A stretch of DNA of 64,000 nucleotides, taken from a bacterium (lineage in GTDB: Bacteria; Patescibacteriota; Saccharimonadia; Saccharimonadales; UBA4665). The notes beneath the pieces were generated by a model. That model ran no database searches. It saw only the letters and a program-made list of their open reading frames with translations, and was not told where the DNA came from. This document shows positions 1 to 9,001 of the stretch, in pieces. Position 1 is the first letter of the stretch. Each line of letters opens with the position of its first letter. The stretch is from the NCBI GenBank assembly GCA_021848145.1, contig JAJZMX010000004.1, positions 62,001 to 126,000 on the forward strand. The letters run 5' to 3'. The translations under genes were made by a program, and so were the position numbers.

Positions 1-1
1 A

Positions 2-196
2 TTCTTTGCCAGTGAGTCGGGGAATAGATATGATGCTTCCCTGACTCTGTTAACCAAACATCCGGTAGCGCCGGGCCCTCACGAAACAGCCAATAATCCG
101 CGGGCGAGTAGTGCAAAACTAAGGTCCGCAGCGAAACAAAAACAGAAGGGAAATGCGAATGCCTATTCAGGTAAAAAGCAACTCCCGGGCATATAA
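2..196 (+). CDS. rsmH: 16S rRNA m4C1402 methyltransferase RsmH, C-terminal end (partial)
   Basis: The open frame enters from the left edge and ends with TAA at 194-196. The visible 64 residues contain the NNPRASSAKLR stretch, which matches the conserved NPRARSAKLR-type C-terminal motif of RsmH/MraW. RsmH methylates N4 of C1402 in 16S rRNA and is normally the first gene of the division and cell-wall cluster, which is what follows here. The last ~25 residues are Lys/Gln/Asn-rich and look disordered. The catalytic domain lies outside the window. Confidence 0.85.
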   Translation, partial: FFASESGNRYDASLTLLTKHPVAPGPHETANNPRASSAKLRSAAKQKQKGNANAYSGKKQLPGI

Positions 197-227
197 GATC
201 CACGTACGCGTGCTCTAATGCCTAAGA

Positions 228-260
228 ACCAGCTCTGCTCTTAAACAGGGCGGGGCTGGT
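228..260 (+). promoter_or_regulatory. 14-bp hairpin in the rsmH-ftsL spacer
   Basis: Bases 228-241 pair completely with 247-260 (with G-U pairs) around the loop TAAAC. An A-run and the ftsL ribosome binding site AAGGA follow, not a U-run, so it is not a Rho-independent terminator on this strand. It may stabilise the mRNA or set the level of ftsL translation; that is inference. Confidence 0.5.
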
Positions 261-279
261 AAAAAAAGGAAAAACAAAA

Positions 280-627
280 ATGACATATTCGAGCTCTTTG
301 GCTCTGAGTCGTGCGCAATTCTCTGAACGTAATCGTAACTCGGTAAGCTTCAGGGCAAGCACTAAAACTCTCGGTCCAGTAAGTAACACAATTATCTTAA
401 TTGTATTGGCATGCCTTTTGGGATTATTCTATCTATCCCAGGTTACCAAGACAAACGCTTATGGATTTAGTCTTAATACCCTCCAACAACAACAAACAAA
501 GCTAAAAAACGAGTATGCTAACCTGCAGGTGTCATCCGCTCAATTGCAATCAGTGTCCAGAGCCCAAAATAGCTCAGTTGCTAAGAGTATGGTGCCATTA
601 ACTCCTTCAGCATCAGCGACTAATTAG
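280..627 (+). CDS. ftsL: FtsL-like division protein
   Basis: A 115-residue bitopic protein with a ~35-residue cytoplasmic head, one membrane span at about residues 36-53, and a Gln/Leu-rich segment (about 65-95) likely to form the coiled coil by which FtsL binds FtsB/FtsQ. FtsL sequences diverge strongly, so the call leans on size, topology and position between rsmH and ftsI. The start has AAGGA nine bases upstream. The C-terminus is Ser/Pro/Thr-rich. It probably forms an operon with the downstream division genes. Confidence 0.7.
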   Translation: MTYSSSLALSRAQFSERNRNSVSFRASTKTLGPVSNTIILIVLACLLGLFYLSQVTKTNAYGFSLNTLQQQQTKLKNEYANLQVSSAQLQSVSRAQNSSVAKSMVPLTPSASATN

Positions 628-642
628 CTACAATAGCATGGT

Positions 643-2427
643 ATGTGGGAATCGATCCGTCCCAATTTGTCTACGGTATCGGGCAGGATAAGATTCTGGT
701 CGGTTATATTGATACTTATTTTTATTGGCTTCGGCTTAAGACTATTTTATCTCCAAGTCATTCGTTACTCACACTATAAGCAGGCAGCCCTTAACGATCA
801 GCTAAAACAATACCAGATACCTGCAACCCGGGGAATTATTGAGGCTGAGGACGGCAACACAGATGTGCCGATAGTATTAAACCAGCGTTTGTATACATTA
901 TTTGCTGATCCTCCATTTATTAAGCACCCGGATAAAGTTGCTAATCAAATTAGTCATATTATAGGAGGTAACCCTTCAAGCTACTTGCCGGCACTAAAAA
1001 TAAAGGGTACTCAATATTCAGTTATAGCCAGAAAGATTACCCAATCTCAAAGTAACGAAATTAGAAAATTACAAGATCCAGGATTGGGCACAAAAGGCCA
1101 GGATTATAGGGTTTATCCTGATGGCAACTTGGCTTCTCAGGTATTGGGATTCGTAAACAGTAAAGGTGTTGGTGAATATGGTATCGAGCAAGCGCTAAAT
1201 CCGATCCTAGCCGGTAAACCGGGAATCCTCAAGGCCATTACAGATGTTAATGGAGTGCCTTTAGCAGCAAGTAAGCAAAATACACAGATAGCGCCAGTTC
1301 CTGGAAAAAACGTAGTCCTTACGCTGGATTTGGGTATTCAACAACAGGTCCAAAATATATTAGCTAAGGAATACAAGAAAACTAAATCACAGGGTTTAAG
1401 TGCAATTGTCATCAATCCATATAACGGGCATATAAAAGCAATGGCAAACTATCCAACATATAACCCAGCTAACTATGCTAATGTTACAAACCCTTCGCTT
1501 TTTCAGAATGCTGCTGTGGATTATCCCATAGAACCTGGGTCAGTAATGAAGACATTAACTACATCAGCTGCTTTGAATACTAATGCAATTACTCCTAACG
1601 AGTCCTTCTATGACCCTGCTCATTGGGTCATAAACGGTTTCAATATTCACGACATTAAGATTGACGGTGGGCCTAGGCAACAAAATATACAGAGCATTTT
1701 GTCTTTGTCCCTAAATACCGGGGCGACCTGGATGCTTATGCAGATGGGGGATAAGGGTGGAACCCAGATAACTGCTAAGGGCATTAAGACTTGGCATGAC
1801 TATATGGTTAAACATTACTTACTGGGTCAACCTACAGGAATCCAACAAGGCTATGAAGCATCAGGCTATGTACCACCAGCAAATCTTAGGGATCCAAGTA
1901 TAGACTTACGCTATGCAAACACTGCTTTTGGCCAGGGCGTTAGTATTACGGCTTTGCAGCTTGTTTCAGCTCTATCAAGTGTTATTAATGGCGGAACATA
2001 TTACCAACCAACTTTAGTAGATAAAATTGTATCTCCTGATGGTAAGGTTACTATTGAGAAACCTATAGTAAAAGAAAGAAACGTAGTATCTCCTAGGGTA
2101 GGTAGGGAACTAGTTCCTTTGATGGAGGGAGTAGTTAAGTCCTATCTTCATGGAGGTTCTACATTCATGAATTATCCGCCTAATTTTATTGTTGGAGGGA
2201 AAACAGGAACTGCCCAGGTAGCAAAACCAACCGGAGGTTATTATAAGAACATATACAATGGTACGTACATTGGTTTTGTCGGTGGAAACAAGCCACAATA
2301 TCTTATTGTTGTATATAATATTAAACCTAATGTAGTTGGGTATGCGGGGACGAATGGCGGACAGCCAGTTTTTGCAGACATTGCTCATATGTTAATTAAC
2401 GAAGGATTTGTCACTCCTAAGGATTAG
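643..2427 (+). CDS. ftsI: FtsI / class B penicillin-binding protein (transpeptidase)
   Basis: A 594-residue septal peptidoglycan transpeptidase. There is a short cytoplasmic N-terminus, a membrane span at about 19-38, a dimerisation/pedestal domain to about 220, then the transpeptidase domain. All three active-site motifs are visible: S300-x-x-K303 (EPGSVMK), S356-L-N358, and K520-T-G-T (GGKTGTAQV). FtsI cross-links septal peptidoglycan with the SEDS polymerase FtsW, encoded two genes downstream. The start lies 15 nt after ftsL. No PASTA domain follows the transpeptidase domain. Confidence 0.93.
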   Translation: MWESIRPNLSTVSGRIRFWSVILILIFIGFGLRLFYLQVIRYSHYKQAALNDQLKQYQIPATRGIIEAEDGNTDVPIVLNQRLYTLFADPPFIKHPDKVANQISHIIGGNPSSYLPALKIKGTQYSVIARKITQSQSNEIRKLQDPGLGTKGQDYRVYPDGNLASQVLGFVNSKGVGEYGIEQALNPILAGKPGILKAITDVNGVPLAASKQNTQIAPVPGKNVVLTLDLGIQQQVQNILAKEYKKTKSQGLSAIVINPYNGHIKAMANYPTYNPANYANVTNPSLFQNAAVDYPIEPGSVMKTLTTSAALNTNAITPNESFYDPAHWVINGFNIHDIKIDGGPRQQNIQSILSLSLNTGATWMLMQMGDKGGTQITAKGIKTWHDYMVKHYLLGQPTGIQQGYEASGYVPPANLRDPSIDLRYANTAFGQGVSITALQLVSALSSVINGGTYYQPTLVDKIVSPDGKVTIEKPIVKERNVVSPRVGRELVPLMEGVVKSYLHGGSTFMNYPPNFIVGGKTGTAQVAKPTGGYYKNIYNGTYIGFVGGNKPQYLIVVYNIKPNVVGYAGTNGGQPVFADIAHMLINEGFVTPKD

Positions 2428-2475
2428 TTATCTGTTAATGATCTAATGCTTAAGGTATACTAATTACAAAAATCG

Positions 2476-3504
2476 ATGCATTTAACATTTCAGAGCCATA
2501 CTTTAATTAATGTACTATTACTAGGAATTCTCGGATTCTTGGTATCGATGCTTTTGACACCGTTTTATACCACACTGGCATATAAATATCAGTGGTGGAA
2601 AAAACAGAGAACTGATGCTTGGAGCGGTGGTGAAGCGACGGTTTATAGCAAGCTCCATGCGGACAAACATAAGCGCCATATACCAAATATGGCCGGAATA
2701 GTGTTTGTGGTCTCAATAGCTATGGTTACACTGCTAACTAACCTTAAACGTAGCCAAACGTGGCTTCCCTTAGCTGGAATGCTTGCAGCGGGTTCTATTG
2801 GGCTTGTAGACGATATTATGAATATTCGTGGGGTCAACAAGTCAATTGCAGGAATGAAAGCTCATCTGAAGTTCATGCTATATAGCTTAGTAGGTTTAGT
2901 TGGTGGATTATGGTTTTATGATAAGATTGGCGTCCACACAATCTATTTGCCAGCTATCCACCATGTAGATATAGGCATAGGGATAGTCTTTTTATTCTGG
3001 TTTGTCGTTGTGGCTACAGCTAACGCAGTAAATATTACTGACGGCCTTGATGGACTGGCAGGCGGACTACTGGTGTCATCCTTCTTGGCTTACACGATCA
3101 TTTGTGGAGTGCAGGGTAAATATGCACTTGCTGGATTTTGCTTAACAGTGGTCGGTGCGCTGTTAAGTTACACGTGGTTTAATATTTTTCCGGCTCGTTT
3201 TTTTATGGGAGACGTTGGTTCTTTTGCTTTGGGAACGGCTTTGGGAATTATTGCAATGCAAACGGATACTATATACGTGTTGCCAATAATAGGTGCTGTT
3301 TACGTTGTAGAGACTGGATCGGTAATAATTAACCGAACTTCAAAAAAGCTACGTCACGGTAAGAAAGTATTTTTATCATCACCAATACATCACCATTTTG
3401 AAGCCTTAGGGTGGCCTGAAACTAAAGTGACGATGCGTTTTTGGATACTTGGACAAATGGCGGCAGTGATAGGTTTGATTGTTTTTCTTGCTGGCGGTAG
3501 GTAA
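2476..3504 (+). CDS. mraY: Phospho-MurNAc-pentapeptide transferase MraY
   Basis: A 342-residue polytopic membrane enzyme that makes lipid I from UDP-MurNAc-pentapeptide and undecaprenyl phosphate. The family motifs are present: the Asp pair in GLVDDIMNIRG (about residues 98-108), NITDGLDGLAGG (about 190-201), FMGDVGSFALG (about 240-250), and the His cluster SPIHHHFEALGWPE near residue 300. Length is close to the usual ~320-360. It sits between ftsI and ftsW, with murG (the next step, lipid II) close behind. The start lacks a strong ribosome binding site. Confidence 0.95.
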   Translation: MHLTFQSHTLINVLLLGILGFLVSMLLTPFYTTLAYKYQWWKKQRTDAWSGGEATVYSKLHADKHKRHIPNMAGIVFVVSIAMVTLLTNLKRSQTWLPLAGMLAAGSIGLVDDIMNIRGVNKSIAGMKAHLKFMLYSLVGLVGGLWFYDKIGVHTIYLPAIHHVDIGIGIVFLFWFVVVATANAVNITDGLDGLAGGLLVSSFLAYTIICGVQGKYALAGFCLTVVGALLSYTWFNIFPARFFMGDVGSFALGTALGIIAMQTDTIYVLPIIGAVYVVETGSVIINRTSKKLRHGKKVFLSSPIHHHFEALGWPETKVTMRFWILGQMAAVIGLIVFLAGGR

Positions 3505-3509
3505 GCCCC

Positions 3510-4787
3510 ATGCTTGAAAAGTTTATAAGCTTCATGAAAATGCCGATCGATGGCGTAGAAGCATCAGAAGCACTTCAACGACGCCACAAACCAGATCATT
3601 GGTTCCTAATAATCTGTATTATTTTACTGGCTATAGGGCTCGTGTTAATTTATTCTATTAGCCCTGCTTTGGCTGATACGACTGGTGTTAGTGGTAGCTA
3701 TTATGTTATTCACCAGGCAATGGCCATTGCTTTAGCTATAATAGCTTTTATTGTTACCGCTAAGGTGTCACTTTCTCGTTGGCGCAGTTGGGTCAAGTGG
3801 CTTATAGCGGCAGCAGCCGTGGCAACGATGATAGCCATAGTTTTACCTGTTAATCCTAATTATCCGGCTCATCGGTGGGTTAGGTTTGCGGGTTTATCGT
3901 TTGAATCGGTAGAATTAGTAATTTTCGCAATACTCATTTGGTTTTCACATTTTCTGGCAGTTAGGATTAAGAAAGGTTGGATTGCCAACTATAAGAGAAC
4001 TTTGAAGCCCGTTTTGGGCGCATTCTTAATTATCGGTGGCGTAGTGGCCATAATCCAAAGCGACTTAGGTTCAACTGGCATCATTGTCATCATGATGGGA
4101 GTAATGTTATTTGTTGCAGGTCTACCCTTTAAAAGAATTATGATGATAGGTGGTTTAGTAGTTGCTCTAGTAGTTATTGCAGTCCTGATGTTTCCTTACC
4201 GTATAGCTCGCTTGGAGACTTTTTTGCACCCAACTTCCAACTGTAAGGGCAGTGGCTACCAGGTTTGCCAAGCATTAATAGGTGTCGGTAGTGGGGGGAT
4301 TTCTGGCTTAGGTATTGGAAGTGGCGTTCAGGCATATGGTTATTTACCAGAGGCGGATAATGACTCAATTTTCGCAATTTATGCAGAAAAATTTGGCTTT
4401 ATTGGGTCCGTTATACTACTGGCGTTGTACGCGGCTCTTTTTTATAGGATAGCCAAGATAGCAGAAGGTGCCCCTGATGACTTCAGCCGATTGATAGCGT
4501 TTGGGACATTAGTATGGATCAGTACGGAAACATTTATTAATATTGGGGCTATGGTAGGGCTACTGCCGCTTAAAGGTATTACGTTACCATTTATTAGTTA
4601 TGGCGGTACTTCGGTGGTGTTTTTTGCGGCAGCTGCCGGGCTTATATATCAGGTATCTGCATACACATCACATGCTTCTGGTAGAGATATGAACGGTTTA
4701 AGAAGGAGGGCAGGCATCAATGACTATAGTAGTCACGGGAGGCGGTTCGGGGGGGCATATCACCCCAATCTTGGCGGTCGCGAGTGA
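3510..4787 (+). CDS. ftsW: FtsW, SEDS-family peptidoglycan glycosyltransferase
   Basis: A 425-residue polytopic protein of the FtsW/RodA/SpoVE family, which polymerises lipid II at the septum together with FtsI. Diagnostic stretches are AHRWVRFAGLSFESVE, the glycine-rich loop GVGSGGISGLGIGSG before the YLPEADNDSIFAIYAEKFG segment, and LPLKGITLPFISYGGTS near the C-terminus. About ten hydrophobic segments are visible. The cytoplasmic tail (~50 residues) is basic and Gly-rich, and its coding sequence overlaps the start of murG by 68 nt. It begins 5 nt after mraY. Confidence 0.93.
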   Translation: MLEKFISFMKMPIDGVEASEALQRRHKPDHWFLIICIILLAIGLVLIYSISPALADTTGVSGSYYVIHQAMAIALAIIAFIVTAKVSLSRWRSWVKWLIAAAAVATMIAIVLPVNPNYPAHRWVRFAGLSFESVELVIFAILIWFSHFLAVRIKKGWIANYKRTLKPVLGAFLIIGGVVAIIQSDLGSTGIIVIMMGVMLFVAGLPFKRIMMIGGLVVALVVIAVLMFPYRIARLETFLHPTSNCKGSGYQVCQALIGVGSGGISGLGIGSGVQAYGYLPEADNDSIFAIYAEKFGFIGSVILLALYAALFYRIAKIAEGAPDDFSRLIAFGTLVWISTETFINIGAMVGLLPLKGITLPFISYGGTSVVFFAAAAGLIYQVSAYTSHASGRDMNGLRRRAGINDYSSHGRRFGGAYHPNLGGRE

Positions 4788-5874
4788 GTTAAAAAAGATT
4801 AACCCCGATGTATCAGTTGTGTTTATTGGAGCCAAAGGTAGTCCCTTAGTAGATGTGCCCGCTAATGATCCAAACATTGATACTTTATACGTAGTTAATG
4901 CCGGTAAGTTTCGCCGTTATCACGGGGAGGGCCTATCGCAGTTATTAGATATTCATACACAATCCCTTAATGTTCGAGATCTGTTTAAAACGATTAATGG
5001 TCTATGGCAAAGCTGGCGACTTTTGGGCAAAATTAAGCCTTCTGTAGTGTTTACTAGGGGTGGCTTTATTAGTGTACCCGTAGCAGTAGCTGCTTGGATA
5101 AGAGGAATACCATACGTTACTCATGATTCCGATTCAACCCCAAGCCTTGCGAACCGGATAATTGCGTCTATGGCATCTAAACATGCTGTTGCACTTGATC
5201 CTTCGATGTACCCCTATCCACTAGACAGGACAGTACGAGTGGGTATTCCAATTAGTAGTAGCTATCATGAGGTTAATGAAAAAGAACTAGAGGGCTACCG
5301 TAAGGAATTGGGCTTGTCTGGGTATAAAAAAATGTTATTCATCACAGGTGGTGGAAATGGCGCTAGGGTTCTAAATAATATAGTAAAAGATAATGTCGGT
5401 TACCTTCTAAAGCGTTATCCTGATCTGGTGGTAGTACATGTTGCAGGGCGTAAGCTGGATGAAAAATTGAGCGAAGAATACGATAAAATCTTAAAGAAAA
5501 GTGATAGGAAAAGAGTGGTAGTTAAGGATTTCGTAGATGACCTATATAGATATAGCGGTTCGGCGGATGTGATCATTGCAAGAGGCGGAGCTACTAATTT
5601 AGCAGAGTTTGCGGCTCAAAAGAAACCATGCATCATAATTCCGTCAAAACAGTTAATATGGAATATTAAGAACGCAGAATCTCTTGCAAAACAACAGGCT
5701 ATAGTTATGTTACACGAAGACCAAGCGGAGCAAGAACTAAGGTTGGCTTCAGAAGTTTGTAGATTATTGGATAGCAAAAAAGCAAGGGAAGACTTGTCTA
5801 AAAAAATTGCTCATTTCTATGTGCAGAATGCAGCCAGGCGTATTGCCGAAATATTATTTGAGCTGGCAAATTAA
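4720..5874 (+). CDS. murG: UDP-GlcNAc transferase MurG
   Basis: A 384-residue GT28-family glycosyltransferase that adds GlcNAc to lipid I, giving lipid II. The N-terminal glycine loop GGGSGGHITPILAVA, VFTRGGFISVPVAVAA (about 110), the GGGNGARVLN loop opening the second Rossmann domain (about 210) and the ARGGATNLAEFAA nucleotide-sugar motif (about 290) are all present. The start codon lies inside ftsW but is preceded by a strong AAGGAGG site, so the 68-nt overlap is real and implies translational coupling. Confidence 0.93.
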   Translation: MTIVVTGGGSGGHITPILAVASELKKINPDVSVVFIGAKGSPLVDVPANDPNIDTLYVVNAGKFRRYHGEGLSQLLDIHTQSLNVRDLFKTINGLWQSWRLLGKIKPSVVFTRGGFISVPVAVAAWIRGIPYVTHDSDSTPSLANRIIASMASKHAVALDPSMYPYPLDRTVRVGIPISSSYHEVNEKELEGYRKELGLSGYKKMLFITGGGNGARVLNNIVKDNVGYLLKRYPDLVVVHVAGRKLDEKLSEEYDKILKKSDRKRVVVKDFVDDLYRYSGSADVIIARGGATNLAEFAAQKKPCIIIPSKQLIWNIKNAESLAKQQAIVMLHEDQAEQELRLASEVCRLLDSKKAREDLSKKIAHFYVQNAARRIAEILFELAN

Positions 5875-5893
5875 GGTGTAAGTAACTAAATTA

Positions 5894-6820
5894 ATGTTCA
5901 AGAGATCAAAAAAACAGCCGGTTTTACAACCAAGAGTCCGACCTACAGCTTCAGTTCCTGAAAGGCCTAGGGCTTTTTCATATAATGCAAGTCAACAAAC
6001 TAACCCCGAGAATCGGGCAAAGAGCAGGGGAGAGAAAAACCAACCTGAGCCTAAAGCTAAGGAAACCTCAAAAAACAGGCGGTTGGCTGTATTGTTTGGT
6101 ATGGCGGTATTAGTTGTTTTGGCCATATTAACGTTATGGGTTAGCACAAACGCTAAGGTTATTATTATTGAGCCTAACGGATTTAACTACCAGTTACACT
6201 CATTAACTGAGTACCAGACGGCTGCTTCTAAGGTTCTTAACTCTTCTATATTCAATAGGTTTAAGTTAACAATTAGCTCTAATGCTGTTGCGAGCGAACT
6301 AGAAAAAGAATATCCAGAAATTAGTCATGCTGCTATAACAGTACCATTTATAGGCATGACGCCTAATGTATATATACAGTTAGCTAGGCCCATTTTGGTC
6401 TACGCTAGTGGATCAGGCAGCTACATACTAAATAGTAGTGGCGTGGTTATTTCTAATACTTCTGTAATTCCAAATAATGAGTTATCTGCATTACCTAAAG
6501 TTACCTCAACATCAAATACTACGTTAAATGTTGGAGAACAAGTATTAACCAGTAATAACGTTATTTTTATACAGACATTACAAGCAGCCTTAGTAAAAAA
6601 AGGTATTGGAATAAATAAAATGAATTTAGTGCCTATGGCCGAGGAATTGGATGTCTACCCTACGAATGTAGGCTACTATGTGAAGTTTAATCTGCACGAA
6701 AATAATGCATTACAGCAAGTGGGAACCTACTTAGCAACTATAGCTACACTGAAGAAGCAGGGGAAAGCACCTAGTCAATATATTGATGTCATGGTTGATG
6801 GCAGGTCTTACTACAAATAA
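5894..6820 (+). CDS. ftsQ: FtsQ/DivIB-like division protein
   Basis: A 308-residue bitopic protein with a basic, Pro/Gln-rich cytoplasmic tail (1-62), one membrane span (about 64-83) and an extracytoplasmic domain. Residues about 95-165 have the size of a POTRA domain, followed by a beta domain. Sequence similarity to FtsQ is weak, so the call depends on topology and on its place at the end of the cluster, where FtsQ usually stands. The next expected genes, ftsA and ftsZ, are not in this window. A small hairpin follows the stop codon. Confidence 0.75.
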   Translation: MFKRSKKQPVLQPRVRPTASVPERPRAFSYNASQQTNPENRAKSRGEKNQPEPKAKETSKNRRLAVLFGMAVLVVLAILTLWVSTNAKVIIIEPNGFNYQLHSLTEYQTAASKVLNSSIFNRFKLTISSNAVASELEKEYPEISHAAITVPFIGMTPNVYIQLARPILVYASGSGSYILNSSGVVISNTSVIPNNELSALPKVTSTSNTTLNVGEQVLTSNNVIFIQTLQAALVKKGIGINKMNLVPMAEELDVYPTNVGYYVKFNLHENNALQQVGTYLATIATLKKQGKAPSQYIDVMVDGRSYYK

Positions 6821-6822
6821 GG

Positions 6823-6841
6823 CTTAACTATACTAGTTAAG
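6823..6841 (+). terminator. Hairpin after ftsQ
   Basis: CTTAACTA and TAGTTAAG form a perfect 8-bp stem around TAC directly after the ftsQ stop codon, followed by AATTTT. The stem is AT-rich and the U-run short, so it is at best a weak terminator closing the division operon. Confidence 0.45.
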
Positions 6842-7801
6842 AATTTTCGGTAAGTAACTCCCTCACTCTACCCTAGCCATTGTTCGCATTTTGTTCATTA
6901 AAGCAAATAAAATTTATATCTAAAAAACAATATAAAAGTATTGAGCAGGGCAAAAGTCAAATTATTTTACAAAAAAGAGAAAGGAAGGGGAATTAGAAAT
7001 AAAAATATCAAATTAGATAAAATGCAAATATGAACAATCAAAATTGTGGAAAACTATATTTTGTAACCCATATCACATTATGTCAAACAACGTGATAACG
7101 GCAAGAAGGATAAGTTGATATTAATCAGACGTATAAATAAGATGATAGTTAACTTAAAAAACTTATTGTATTTCTAAAATTGAAAATAAGCCCAATTAGC
7201 ACTAACACTTCCCTTTAGCGGGGGTATTACTAACTAACTGTTATGTGGATAATACGAGTCGCAAAAGATATATTGTGCGACATTGTATCTCAAACTTGAT
7301 TTGTTCTCTAGCCTGCCTGTTTAATTTTAATTTTTTAAAGATATTAGTTTTATAGTTTTATGTTTTTAAGCTTTACCCTACTTTGGATATGCTAAAAGTT
7401 TTTATTTATTTAACGCCTACCCTAAATAGGATTTGTAAATTCTATGTTCGCTTTTTGTTTATTTTATTTCTAATTTTTTCGTTTTCTTTGCCTTTTTTCT
7501 TTATAGGTTTCAAAATGACTGGATAGATATAAAGGTGTTGCCTTAAGGTCGTCTATTTTTGATGGAAAATCTGGCGTATGTGTCAATTGATTTACTCGTT
7601 GTTTTGAACCACCTAATATTTTTACAATCTCGGCTGATCCTAGAAAGACTATACGTTATTATACTTGTTCTCCTATTTTAAGGGCGATAGTATGTTAGAC
7701 ATCACCAGTAAAGTCCATTATGGTTTCAAGTGCTGTTTGTGTTACTAGTTAAGCTATAGGATCTTGGATTAAGCCTTGTGTAGGCCTACTTATCTCGGAC
7801 A
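6842..7801. other. AT-rich non-coding gap between convergent gene blocks
   Basis: About 960 bases without a convincing coding frame. The left half is A-rich and the right half (about 7300-7520) strongly T-rich on this strand. A perfect DnaA-box sequence TGTGGATAA lies at 7244-7252 and a common variant TGTGGAAAA at 7045-7053. The neighbouring gene blocks point toward each other, which argues against a replication origin. No tRNA, rRNA or clear structured RNA was recognised. Confidence 0.5.
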
Positions 7802-8842
7802 TTAGTCTTCGGCTAGTTCGTATGTAGCTTTCGCAACACGGCGGAACTGGGGTTTACCCTGAAGGTTTAAAAGGATAGTAGTTTCTTTAACAAAACGACT
7901 TTTTAGAACGCGCTTAACGATTTCGTCTCTATGAAGTGGCTGATTTGCTTCTTTTAAGACTTGGCTGATGATGTCAGCGACAGTTCCCTTCTCGTAGCCC
8001 CACTCTTTAAGGGCGTAAATACCTCGTCCAATAAGCACAAAGCGCTTGTCTTTTATAAGTTCGTTGTGAATGGCTTGGGTGGTAACGTCTTTGCGCTTAA
8101 AGTCACTCTGTTTAATGGCGTCAGAAATTTCATTAAAGTGCATGTGGCGACCGTTTTCTTTTAGAATAACGTATATCTTATCGCGAATGTTTTTAGGGTT
8201 AACTAGAGGCCACTTAACAAGACCCCATTGCCCGTTTAGTGAAGCTAAGTGCTTTGAGATACTAGCTAGTGCTTCCGCCCGGTTTTTGTCGTCGATATTG
8301 GCTTCTTTGGCAATTGCGTCTATCTTTTTCGGTTCCCCAATATTCGTAACGGCTTTAACTATGCCATTCACTGCCTCTTTTAATGATTTTTCGTCATATT
8401 CACTATCATTAGCTACGCTAGAGTGGTAGTTATCGTCATCTTGAACTACTACTAAATCAGGGCAAAGATCACACAAAAAAGCAATCCTGGATTGTTCTAT
8501 TCGGTCAGAATCTTTTACTATTTTAGTGGATAAATCACTAATACGAATTACTTGACCTGATTCTTCGACTATAGACAGAACATTAGCCTGAAACTCGTCT
8601 AGACCACTGAGGGCGTGTTGTTCCCCTGCAATCTTGAGTTTCTGGACAACGGCTTTTTCTAATTGACGTACGCGTTCACGTGTAATCCCAAGCAATTCAC
8701 CAATTTGCTCAAGAGTTTCTTTACGCTCAAACAGACCAAAGCGTCTGGAAATGATCTCTCTTTCCCTGTCACGTTCAATAGACTTTAGGACTCCGTTAAC
8801 CAAGTCCTTTGTAGATGTAATCTGAAGTGTGTTAGTAGGCAT
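7802..8842 (-). CDS. Sigma-region-4-like / HARE-HTH protein
   Basis: A 346-residue cytosolic DNA- or RNA-polymerase-associated protein. Residues about 15-70 form a sigma-70 region 4-type helix-turn-helix (ETLEQIGELLGITRERVRQLE), without the region 2 needed for a true sigma factor. The C-terminal half holds winged-helix units of the HB1/HARE-HTH type, as in RNA polymerase delta: IRDKIYVILKENGRHMHFNEI near 220 and VADIISQVLKEANQPLHRDEI near 290. A transcription-related role is likely; the exact one is unknown. A good promoter lies upstream. Confidence 0.7.
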   Translation of the reverse strand: MPTNTLQITSTKDLVNGVLKSIERDREREIISRRFGLFERKETLEQIGELLGITRERVRQLEKAVVQKLKIAGEQHALSGLDEFQANVLSIVEESGQVIRISDLSTKIVKDSDRIEQSRIAFLCDLCPDLVVVQDDDNYHSSVANDSEYDEKSLKEAVNGIVKAVTNIGEPKKIDAIAKEANIDDKNRAEALASISKHLASLNGQWGLVKWPLVNPKNIRDKIYVILKENGRHMHFNEISDAIKQSDFKRKDVTTQAIHNELIKDKRFVLIGRGIYALKEWGYEKGTVADIISQVLKEANQPLHRDEIVKRVLKSRFVKETTILLNLQGKPQFRRVAKATYELAED

Positions 8843-8873
8843 TTATCTCTATTCCGACCTGTAAAGTACTTAT

Positions 8874-8902
8874 ATTATATAACCCAATCTTTTAAAAGTC
8901 AA
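8874..8902 (-). promoter_or_regulatory. Promoter of the HARE/sigma-4 gene
   Basis: On the minus strand, TTGACT (897-902) and a perfect TATAAT (874-879) are separated by 17 nt, 32 nt upstream of the start codon. Confidence 0.75.
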
Positions 8903-9001
8903 AAGAATCTTTTTATATGTTTATTCTAGCACATTAATGACTACCGTGCATAGTAGATGTTCTAGGAGTCTGCCACATAACAGATTTGCATTAGTGGAAA
9001 A

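Noticed and set aside
4174-4377. Minus-strand frame inside ftsW
   Set aside because: Lies wholly within a conserved gene and has no ribosome binding site; like the other antisense frames over ftsI, mraY, topA, der and the kinases, it is a shadow.
6842-7801. Replication origin
   Set aside because: Only two DnaA-box matches, no dnaA/dnaN/rpmH nearby, and genes converge on the gap rather than diverge from it.
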